DNA of 7,380 bases from the NCBI GenBank assembly GCA_030038335.1, contig JASHPC010000015.1, positions 1 to 7,380 of the forward strand. Reading direction: 5' to 3'. Below are positions 1 to 5,100 of this stretch, in pieces (the first letter of the stretch is position 1; each line of letters begins with the position of its first letter). The DNA comes from Vulcanimicrobiota bacterium (GTDB taxonomy: Bacteria; Vulcanimicrobiota; Vulcanimicrobiia; Vulcanimicrobiales; Vulcanimicrobiaceae). The position numbers were made by a program, and so were the translations under genes. Under the pieces are notes generated by a model, which did no database searches, was not told where the DNA came from, and was given only the letters and a program-made list of their open reading frames with translations.

Positions 1-290
1 GCGTCGTCCTCCCTGCGCACCTGCGCGCATTGGCGCGCATTGACGGCGAGATACGCGTGCGCATCTCACCGCCGTTGACTCAGGCGCGCGTTCTCGACGC
101 CGTCGAAAGCACGTATCCGGCACTTCGCGGCACGATTCGCGACGCGAAGACGAGAAGGCGCCGAGCCTTCGTGCGATTCTTTGCGTGCAAGCAAGACCTG
201 TCGCACGAGTCGCCCGACGCGCCACTGCCGGACGCCGTGCAAAGGGGCGATGAACCGTACCTCATCATCGGCGCGATCGCCGGCGGATAA
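1..290 (+). CDS. MoaD/ThiS-like ubiquitin-fold sulfur-carrier protein (5' end cut off by the window)
   Basis: The reading frame is open from base 3 to the TAA at 288-290, giving 95 visible residues. A TTG at 30 could be read as a start, but the frame upstream (VVLPAHLRAL) is the typical first beta strand and helix start of the family, so the true start almost certainly lies just left of the window. The protein ends in GAIAGG. This C-terminal Gly-Gly is the part that MoeB/ThiF-type enzymes adenylate and load with sulfur in MoaD, ThiS and related carriers. The middle (TQARVLDAVE, then YPALRGTIRD) and the late segment (FVRFFACKQDLSH, DAPLPDAV) fit the beta-grasp fold. No E1-like partner or molybdopterin or thiamin gene is visible, so the acceptor pathway is unknown; it may be a stand-alone carrier for another sulfur-transfer role. 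Family call is confident, pathway is not. Confidence 0.85.
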   Translation, partial: VVLPAHLRALARIDGEIRVRISPPLTQARVLDAVESTYPALRGTIRDAKTRRRRAFVRFFACKQDLSHESPDAPLPDAVQRGDEPYLIIGAIAGG

Positions 291-401
291 CGACCTATCG
301 CGCCGTAAAGTTCGTAGAGCGCGTTATCGCTTTCCCCGCGTACGTGAACGTGCAGATCGCGCGGTACCGCCCTGGCCGAAGCGTTCCGCCGTATTCCGTC
401 G

Positions 402-1007
402 TCATGGTGAGACCACGACGGGTTCGGTCCCGACGTTCGCGAGCGCGTCCGCGATCTGCAGGTTCTCGCTTGCGGTTCCAGCGCGAACCCGAACCGGCTC
501 CGCCGCCAGTGCGGCATCGCCCGAAAGCGTAAACGTCACGAGCGAACCGAGGGACGCATTGAGTGTGACGCCGCTCTGCGTTGCAACGTGCCGGCCACGA
601 AAGAGAATCACGACGCCGCGCACCTTCGTCCCGTCCGGCACCGTGAGCAGCACTTGCACGGTCCGCTGCGAAAATGGCTCGACGTATCCGGATCGTTGCG
701 AAAACACGGCGCTAGCGGCGACCGAGTTCGGCGTCTCGCCGGCTGGAACGAACATGCGCCTGCCGTTGCGGACGACCACGTCCTCGACGGCCATCGAAAA
801 CGGAAAGAATGACGTCGTAGCGGAGGTCACTGCCGGAACGAGCAATCGGATGGTATCGGTGTGCCAATGGCTCGACGAGAGAGCAACCGCCGTGCCGCTC
901 GTAAAAACTGCGTAAAAGAGACTTGAAACGAAGAACCAACGGCGGCCGCGTCTTGAGAAGGGCGCCGTGAGAGCTGGACGGAAGCGGAGCGCATGAGTCG
1001 ATGGCAA
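402..1007 (-). CDS. Unrecognised secreted or membrane-anchored protein
   Basis: This frame encodes 201 residues if it begins at the TTG at 1007-1005; the stop is TGA at 404-402. An arginine-rich stretch (RRGRR, about residues 19-23) is followed by a hydrophobic segment (residues 24-42, ending TAVA) that looks like a signal peptide or N-terminal anchor. The rest alternates short beta-like segments (VQVLLTVPDGTKV, GVVILFRGRHV, SLVTFTLSG), suggesting an all-beta exported domain. I do not recognise the family. The start is uncertain: no ATG or GTG lies between the divergent neighbour and the signal segment in this frame, and the TTG has no clear ribosome site. An ATG at 994-992 is in another frame, so a frameshift or sequence error near 950-990 is an alternative. 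It converges on the MoaD-like gene, with 111 bases between the stops where I see no convincing terminator. Confidence 0.62.
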   Translation of the reverse strand: MPSTHALRFRPALTAPFSRRGRRWFFVSSLFYAVFTSGTAVALSSSHWHTDTIRLLVPAVTSATTSFFPFSMAVEDVVVRNGRRMFVPAGETPNSVAASAVFSQRSGYVEPFSQRTVQVLLTVPDGTKVRGVVILFRGRHVATQSGVTLNASLGSLVTFTLSGDAALAAEPVRVRAGTASENLQIADALANVGTEPVVVSP

Positions 1008-1628
1008 TGGACATTCGCCGTTGCTGCAGCCGTCATCGCGGCTGCGACGGTCGATCCCATCGTCGAACGCCTCTCCAACTGCGGACTTTTTGGCGCAGGT
1101 CAGTTTACCGATCATAGCAATGCCGACGTGCTGCCGGCGCTCTGCGTCGGCGCCGTCTTCTCGATTGCATTCCTCACGCTCTCCGTTGCGCGCGCACTCG
1201 GCTTCTCGGCAACCGTCTCGCACTGGTTCGAGCGGCCTGCGCGCGAACTCGACGGGTTGTGCGTCCATTCGCTCCTCGGGCGAATCTACGCGCTCCAGAT
1301 CGCCGTGCTCTTTGCGATGGAGACCGCAGAGCAGCGCATCGTTCTCGGTCACTACCTCGGCGGGACGATCTGGCTCGGCGGGCCGGCGTTCCTCAGCTTA
1401 GCGATGCACTTTGCCGGCTGCGTCATCGTTTCGCTCCTGCTCTCTCGCGTGTTCGCGGCGTTGGCACGACGCGTTGTCGCCGCCGTACGCGCAATTGTCG
1501 CGAGCTTCGTTCAACTCGGCGTCGCGCACGTAAGGTTTGCGCGTCCTCGCGTCCCCGAACTCGCGCACGTCTTCGCACCGCTTCTAGTACGTCCGACGGT
1601 CCGCCCGCCGCCCCTGCTGGTCTCGTAA
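993..1628 (+). CDS. Unrecognised multi-pass integral membrane protein
   Basis: A 211-residue protein starts at ATG 993, with a weak GGAAG at 980-984 placed 8 bases upstream. Hydrophobic segments lie near residues 7-20, 48-69, 98-110 and 125-151, with a possible fifth near 157-175, giving four or five membrane helices. The loop after helix 1 holds Cys30, Asp40, His41 and Asp45. A polar patch at the end of the third helix reads AMETAEQR, followed by His120. The C-terminal tail from about residue 180 is Arg/Pro-rich (ending RPPPLLVS) and is probably cytosolic. I do not recognise the family. The charged and His residues at helix ends could bind a cofactor or metal, but nothing proves this. Its start overlaps the proposed start of the divergent secreted-protein gene, and the LCP gene follows 53 bases downstream on the same strand, so the two may share a transcript. 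Confidence 0.75.
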   Translation: MSRWQWTFAVAAAVIAAATVDPIVERLSNCGLFGAGQFTDHSNADVLPALCVGAVFSIAFLTLSVARALGFSATVSHWFERPARELDGLCVHSLLGRIYALQIAVLFAMETAEQRIVLGHYLGGTIWLGGPAFLSLAMHFAGCVIVSLLLSRVFAALARRVVAAVRAIVASFVQLGVAHVRFARPRVPELAHVFAPLLVRPTVRPPPLLVS

Positions 1629-1633
1629 GTCTT

Positions 1634-1660
1634 GCGCGCCTAGCGCGCGTAGTGATCACT
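1634..1660 (+). promoter_or_regulatory. Short inverted repeats in the gap before the LCP gene
   Basis: Between the membrane-protein stop and the LCP start there is a 6-bp GCGCGC stem with a 3-base loop (1634-1648), then a perfect 10-bp palindrome AGTGATCACT (1651-1660). The latter sits 11 bases before the ribosome binding site. Either could be an operator or part of an mRNA leader. Palindromes of this length are expected several times by chance in a window this size, so this is a weak call. Confidence 0.2.
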
Positions 1661-1681
1661 CTCGCCCAGCAGGAACCCATC

Positions 1682-2653
1682 ATGAAAAACCCACTACGGG
1701 CGTGGCACGTCACGCTCGCATTCTTCGTTGCATTTGCCGTGGGATTCGGCGCTTTCTCCCTGATGGCGCGCCGAAGTCCGCTCTCGGCCATCGCGCAAGC
1801 CGCGATTCCGTCGCCTCAAGCGCTCTTCGGCAGACCGTCGATTCTCGTGCTCGTCGAAGGGCTCGACTACGATTACACCGACAACGACGTCGAGACGTCC
1901 GCGCATTCGCGCAGTGACATCATCATGGCGATTCGTCTCGACTTCGTGCACCATCGCATTTACGAGCTCTCCGTCCCGCGCGACATGGTCGCAACGCTAC
2001 CGGGCGGCCAGCAGGCGAAGATCAACGCAGCGCAGTCAGAAGGCGGAGTTACGGAGGCTGAAAGCGTCGTCTCCCAGTGGCTCGGCATCCCGGGCTTCGA
2101 CCGGTACGTCGTGTTGCGGATCGACACGATGAAAGACCTCATCAACGCGCTTGGCGGTGTCGACGTGTACGTCAAGAACTCGACGTGTCTTCTCTCCCAT
2201 ACCGATTGCACGGGAGGAACAATCGATTACGACGATACGTGGGGTCACCTCCACGTCCATCTAACCGAAGGCTTTCATCACCTCGACGGAGCGCAGGCGG
2301 TTGGATACTCGCGTTTTCGACACGACTTCTGCAGCGATCCGTGCCGGATCATGCGCCAGCAGGACGTCGTACGCGCGATCGTCGCGCAGCTGCACAAGAA
2401 CGGCCTGAACGTCTTCTCGATCGGCCGGCTCGTGGCGGCAATCAACAAAGACGTAACGACGAACATGACGTCACGAGAAGAGTTCAGCATCGCGTACGCG
2501 TTTCGCAAGCTCGCGCCGGGTGCGATTCACACGACACAAGTGCCGTACGTCTCCGACGTCGATCTACCCGGAGAAGGCGATTCAATCATTCCGGACGAGA
2601 CTGCGAAGCGACGCCTGGTTGCGGAGTATCTCGAACCATCGGTAACGCAGTAA
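1682..2653 (+). CDS. LytR-CpsA-Psr (LCP) family protein, cell-envelope glycopolymer transferase-like
   Basis: This gene encodes 323 residues starting at ATG 1682, chosen because AGGA at 1671-1674 lies 7 bases upstream and a membrane anchor begins at once (residues about 9-28). The LCP domain fills roughly residues 53-235. Its hallmarks are SDIIM with Asp79, SVPRD with Arg100, KIN at 113-115, an inner strand and helix ending in INALGGVDVYV (about 154-164), GFHHLDG before Gln205, YSRFRHD (209-215), and Arg222 with RQQ (225-227). LCP proteins move phosphate-linked polymers from polyprenyl carriers onto peptidoglycan or other envelope acceptors outside the membrane, and the arginines and Asp79 match the pyrophosphate and metal-binding positions. 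No glycopolymer synthesis genes are visible, so the substrate is unknown. Oddities are two Cys pairs: Cys169/Cys176, and Cys217/Cys221 in the active-site loop, where most relatives have a run like DFGR. It ends 14 bases before a strong terminator. Confidence 0.94.
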   Translation: MKNPLRAWHVTLAFFVAFAVGFGAFSLMARRSPLSAIAQAAIPSPQALFGRPSILVLVEGLDYDYTDNDVETSAHSRSDIIMAIRLDFVHHRIYELSVPRDMVATLPGGQQAKINAAQSEGGVTEAESVVSQWLGIPGFDRYVVLRIDTMKDLINALGGVDVYVKNSTCLLSHTDCTGGTIDYDDTWGHLHVHLTEGFHHLDGAQAVGYSRFRHDFCSDPCRIMRQQDVVRAIVAQLHKNGLNVFSIGRLVAAINKDVTTNMTSREEFSIAYAFRKLAPGAIHTTQVPYVSDVDLPGEGDSIIPDETAKRRLVAEYLEPSVTQ

Positions 2654-2667
2654 AGGAAAGGAAGACG

Positions 2668-2690
2668 AAAGCCCGCCTGAGGCGGGCTTT
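2668..2690. terminator. Strong, probably bidirectional intrinsic terminator
   Basis: A perfect 10-bp stem (AAAGCCCGCC, loop TGA, GGCGGGCTTT) follows the LCP stop by 14 bases. Read on the plus strand it ends in TTT; read on the minus strand the stem also ends in TTT and is followed by a pyrimidine-rich run. It lies 23 bases past the minus-strand stop at 2714, so one hairpin can end both converging transcripts. Confidence 0.9.
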
Positions 2691-2713
2691 CTGCCGATCG
2701 GCGCGATGCTTTT

Positions 2714-3193
2714 CTAGCTTTTCGTGCAAACCGTATGGGAAGTGCCTTTGCTCCCGCTGGAGTCGATGGTGTAATGCGTCGCATTCGGCATCATGACCGT
2801 TGCCGTTCCGCCGCCGGTCGGGTATCCGTCGACCCAATGCGAGTTATTGAATGAAGGCGAGGTGCTGACGTTGATGCTGTAACCGCCGCTCGTGTCGAAA
2901 TTGCCGACGACCCAGCGATGGTGCTTGGCGTCGTATCCGAAGAAGCCGATGCCCGTCGCGGCCGCTTCACCGTTCTGCGCGGGGTACATCGAGTCCATGC
3001 GAACCCACGACCCGAACATCGTGTCGTGGTCGGTCTCGCGCCACGTCTTGTGGTGCGAGTCGTGCTCAACGCAGGTCCACGTACCGACGAAAGCGCGCAC
3101 TGTTTGTTGCGGCGTCATGCCCGCCGCGTATGCAACCGCGGCGGAGGCAAAGACGAAGGCGAGCGCGCCGATGGCGCCTCTAAATCGAGTCAT
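2714..3193 (-). CDS. Secreted DUF1579-like or lipocalin-like beta protein
   Basis: This gene encodes 159 residues from ATG 3193-3191, with stop TAG at 2716-2714. The start is fixed by a perfect AGGAGG (3207-3202) 8 bases upstream and by the signal peptide that follows directly (MTRFRGAIGALAF, then a cleavage-like AYA-A near residues 21-24). The mature part begins with FVGTWTC (residues 35-41), continues with GSWVRMD (61-67) and GIGFFGYDAKHHRWVVG (81-97), and ends in short strands with a final Cys156. This G-x-W opening plus GYD segment resembles DUF1579 and other calycin-like single-domain proteins, which bind small molecules or heme or act as unknown secreted factors; this is a resemblance read by eye, not a search. 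Cys41 and Cys156 could form a disulfide. A His/Asp cluster (His44, His47, His48, His56, His91, His92) is notable. It is the last gene of the minus-strand run and is followed by the shared terminator. Confidence 0.85.
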   Translation of the reverse strand: MTRFRGAIGALAFVFASAAVAYAAGMTPQQTVRAFVGTWTCVEHDSHHKTWRETDHDTMFGSWVRMDSMYPAQNGEAAATGIGFFGYDAKHHRWVVGNFDTSGGYSINVSTSPSFNNSHWVDGYPTGGGTATVMMPNATHYTIDSSGSKGTSHTVCTKS

Positions 3194-3201
3194 AAGGGAA
3201 A

Positions 3202-3207
3202 CCTCCT
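3202..3207 (-). promoter_or_regulatory. Ribosome binding site AGGAGG deciding the start at 3193
   Basis: The plus-strand CCTCCT is AGGAGG on the minus strand and lies 8 bases before ATG 3193. The same frame stays open upstream to 3316 with an earlier start, but that part overlaps the end of the neighbouring gene and has no signal peptide at its N-terminus. The shorter start is therefore preferred. Confidence 0.85.
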
Positions 3208-3267
3208 TCACGCCCTTTGGGGGGACGCTTGCCCTAAGGTATGAAGCAAGGCTCGCGGGCTCCTGTT

Positions 3268-3864
3268 TTAGTACGGGCAATAGTAGCCCGTCGTCGGATC
3301 GTAATAGGCCACCCACTCGGCACCGTCCCAGTATTGGCAGACTCCCGGAGCGACCTCGTATACGAAGACCGTCGCGCCGTCAAGCGGGAACCAGAAGCCG
3401 TAAAAGCCTTGAAACCAGACCCATGACGCTCCGCTCCAGTAGTTGTGCCAGTAGCCGTTGTACCAGCGCCCTTGGTTGCTGAAGACCCACGTTGCGCCCG
3501 GATAAGCGCCCGCGTTTCTCACGTACGTGACGTTGACGGTTCGTCCGCTCGAGTAGTGCGTCGTTCCACGGTACCGCGCCGTGCCGTGATACGTTCCGTT
3601 CGGCCCGACGTGCGCCGTCGACGCGGGGGGTCGCGCGGGAGCATGCGAGATAGGAGCGGGACGCGAACCCGAGGCATGCCAGTTCCCGAACGATGCATGC
3701 TGCGGAGCCGCGGGATGACCGCCTTGTGGGGCCGGATGACTTCCCTGCGATGGGTGTTGCGGGTGACCTTGCTGCTGCGCCGCGCCGCTCGCGAGCGGCA
3801 CAAGTGTCGAAAGTCCGATGACGAGCGTTGCGGCCGCAAGACGTACGAGTCTTGTGCGTTCCAT
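3268..3864 (-). CDS. Secreted His/Pro/Gln-rich protein with an aromatic-rich C-terminal half
   Basis: This gene encodes 198 residues from ATG 3864-3862, with GGAGG 10 bases upstream and stop TAA at 3270-3268. Residues 1-29 form a signal peptide (MERTRLVR, hydrophobic core, then LASGAA). Residues 30-85 are low-complexity and disordered-looking, with HP and QG steps (QQGHPQHPSQ, GSHPAPQGGH) and no acidic residues. Ten of the eleven histidines lie in residues 34-103. The C-terminal half is very rich in Trp and Tyr (GRWYNGYWHNYW, WVWFQGFYGFWF) and ends in DPTTGYYCPY, with Cys176 and Cys196 as a possible disulfide. Many short bacterial secreted proteins have such aromatic tails, but I cannot name a family. 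The low-complexity part could coat a surface, bind metal through histidines, or simply be a linker. It starts 16 bases after the previous gene's stop, so it is very likely co-transcribed with it. Confidence 0.85.
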   Translation of the reverse strand: MERTRLVRLAAATLVIGLSTLVPLASGAAQQQGHPQHPSQGSHPAPQGGHPAAPQHASFGNWHASGSRPAPISHAPARPPASTAHVGPNGTYHGTARYRGTTHYSSGRTVNVTYVRNAGAYPGATWVFSNQGRWYNGYWHNYWSGASWVWFQGFYGFWFPLDGATVFVYEVAPGVCQYWDGAEWVAYYDPTTGYYCPY

Positions 3865-3874
3865 TACTTCCAAA

Positions 3875-3879
3875 CCTCC
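3875..3879 (-). promoter_or_regulatory. Ribosome binding site GGAGG for the start at 3864
   Basis: GGAGG on the minus strand lies 10 bases before ATG 3864 and in the gap after the upstream gene's stop codon (3883-3881). It favours the start at 3864 over an earlier in-frame start near 3912 that would overlap the upstream gene and put nine to sixteen extra residues before the signal peptide. Confidence 0.75.
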
Positions 3880-3880
3880 G

Positions 3881-4276
3881 TTAGCGTTGACGATTGTAAC
3901 GATCGACTCCAAGATACATGACGTAAGAACCGACGAATCGCACCGGCGACGTTCCGGCCTTCCCGATGGGCATGACGGGTTTCACCGGCGAGCACACGAG
4001 CGTGCACAACTGTTTGGGCTCGTAATCCGTAATGACGGACTCGACGCTCGACGCGCCGATCATCCGATACCTACCATAGTACGTCTCCGTCCCCGCGCGG
4101 GTAACGAAGCGAATCACGACTCTGCCGTTCGGATCGAACTCGTCGAACACGACCGCGAAGGCCCTGCCGTACGAGTCGCGCACGGTCATGGACCACACGC
4201 CGACGATCGGTGACGCCGCTTGCGCGAATGCTGCGGTGCAGAGAAGCAGCCCCACGAGCATCACGGCACGTTTCAC
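3881..4276 (-). CDS. Small secreted protein, possibly lipocalin-like, function unknown
   Basis: This gene encodes 131 residues from GTG 4276-4274, with stop TAA at 3883-3881. The GTG is chosen because KR follows at once and gives the signal peptide its positive end (MKRAVMLVGLLLCTAAFAQA, cleavage near residues 18-21). GTG 4264 or ATG 4261 are possible but weaker. The mature part starts SPIVGVWSM, a G-x-W opening like that of small secreted calycin-type proteins, then shows strands AFAVVFDEFDPNGRVVIRF (39-57) and TETYYGRYRMIG (63-74). Cys91 and Cys95 sit in CTLVC and may form a small loop disulfide. The tail reads SYVMYLGVDRYNRQR. No family is recognised. It starts only 4 bases after the TGA of the outer-membrane-protein gene and has no good ribosome site of its own, so translation is probably coupled to that gene. 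Confidence 0.8.
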   Translation of the reverse strand: MKRAVMLVGLLLCTAAFAQAASPIVGVWSMTVRDSYGRAFAVVFDEFDPNGRVVIRFVTRAGTETYYGRYRMIGASSVESVITDYEPKQLCTLVCSPVKPVMPIGKAGTSPVRFVGSYVMYLGVDRYNRQR

Positions 4277-4280
4277 CGGG

Positions 4281-5057
4281 TCAACGCACCGTCAGTCCAA
4301 AGCCGAGGTAGTGCGGTTTGCTCCGCGCTGCCGCGTTAAACGTGTTTCCTACGTTGACGTTGAACATCAGCGCCTCCGACAGCGTGCGCTGAACGCCAAC
4401 CATTCCGCTCGTCTGGGCACTGGCGCCGAGAAAGGAGCGCGATTGAACGTTGAGCGCGCTCGTCAGCAGCGTCTTTGCGTCGAGCGCCTGCGTTGCGAAA
4501 AGGCCGGTTTCGGGGGAAGAGTGGCGCCCGTGCCTTCCGTGCTGACTGAATGCGAACGTTCCAACGTAGATGCCGTAGTGAAGCGCGTCGCTTCCCGACC
4601 ACGCAGCGGCTGCGTTAACGCTGGCGTCCGGCAGAAGCTGCGGATTTGAAAGCGCCGCCGACGGCGGAGAGATCTGTCCCGACAGACTATACTGCAGACC
4701 GTGCGATGGGATAGTTTCGTAACTCATTCCGAATCCGCCGCCGGTCATCGTATACGACGGAACGCTTCGCACGGATTCCGCGATCTCGTTGGGAACGTCG
4801 TAGAATACCTCGACGTTTTGAGCCACGCCGTAATCGACGCGCGCCTGCGGGTATGCCGCGATGTTCGTCTCGCCGACTCTGGACGCGTTCTGGTAGTAGC
4901 CCGTCTCCAGCATGAAGTGATGCGTGTGGGCGAGGCATTTCCGTGCGCTTTGCGCGATGGTATCGCAGCGTGGAGCGCTTTGCGCGCGGGCTCCAGTCGC
5001 CAAACTCGCTGCAGCGAGCATGCCAAATGCGACATACCGAAGAAGCGAAGGACGCAT
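4281..5057 (-). CDS. Probable outer-membrane beta-barrel protein (transporter-like)
   Basis: This gene encodes 258 residues from ATG 5057-5055, with stop TGA at 4283-4281. A signal peptide covers residues 1-25 (MRPSLLRYVAFGMLAAASLA, cleavage after ARA). The mature part alternates polar and hydrophobic residues in strands split by Gly, Asn and Ser turns: FMLETGYYQNAS (48-59), QARVDYGVAQNVEVFYDVP (71-89), MTGGGFGMSYET (104-115), LQYSLSGQIS (121-130), HYGIYVGTFAF (160-170), SGMVGVQRTL (217-226), ALMFNVNVGNTF (229-240), and a final strand PHYLGFGLTV. This is the look of bacterial outer-membrane barrels such as the phenol-degradation MetA-type group, though the last residue is Arg rather than the usual aromatic. 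Cys31 and Cys41 may form a disulfide near the N-terminus. His clusters are HTHHF (44-48) and HGRHGRH (173-179), the latter in a likely extracellular loop. It lies 43 bases after the upstream secreted-protein gene. Its ribosome site is weak. Confidence 0.82.
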   Translation of the reverse strand: MRPSLLRYVAFGMLAAASLATGARAQSAPRCDTIAQSARKCLAHTHHFMLETGYYQNASRVGETNIAAYPQARVDYGVAQNVEVFYDVPNEIAESVRSVPSYTMTGGGFGMSYETIPSHGLQYSLSGQISPPSAALSNPQLLPDASVNAAAAWSGSDALHYGIYVGTFAFSQHGRHGRHSSPETGLFATQALDAKTLLTSALNVQSRSFLGASAQTSGMVGVQRTLSEALMFNVNVGNTFNAAARSKPHYLGFGLTVR

Positions 5058-5100
5058 CTCGCAGTCGGGTTTGCTGCTGCGAGCGCGGCTCCTCTCTTCG

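Noticed and set aside
361..370. Perfect 10-bp palindrome GCGGTACCGC between converging genes
   Set aside because: It has no loop and no T-run, so it is not a terminator, and palindromes of this length are expected by chance several times in the window.
181..915. A long open frame on the plus strand (244 residues)
   Set aside because: It is antisense to the 402-1007 gene, rich in Arg, Ser and Thr with no hydrophobic core or domain pattern, and overlaps the MoaD-like gene. The minus-strand frame has a signal peptide and beta-type segments.
1259..1681. Upstream extension of the LCP frame
   Set aside because: This part overlaps the membrane-protein gene, is Arg-rich and shows no domain. ATG 1682 has a ribosome site and a membrane anchor directly after it.
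3208..3267. Possible separate promoter for the gene at 3193 in the 74-base gap
   Set aside because: No pair of boxes with suitable spacing is seen. The gap also lacks a terminator-like hairpin, so the gene is more simply read as part of the upstream transcript.
3690..3785. Repetitive-looking DNA around the HP/QG-rich coding part, checked as a tandem repeat or CRISPR
   Set aside because: Only short degenerate GGTCATCC-like steps recur, with uneven spacing. They are explained by the low-complexity protein sequence.
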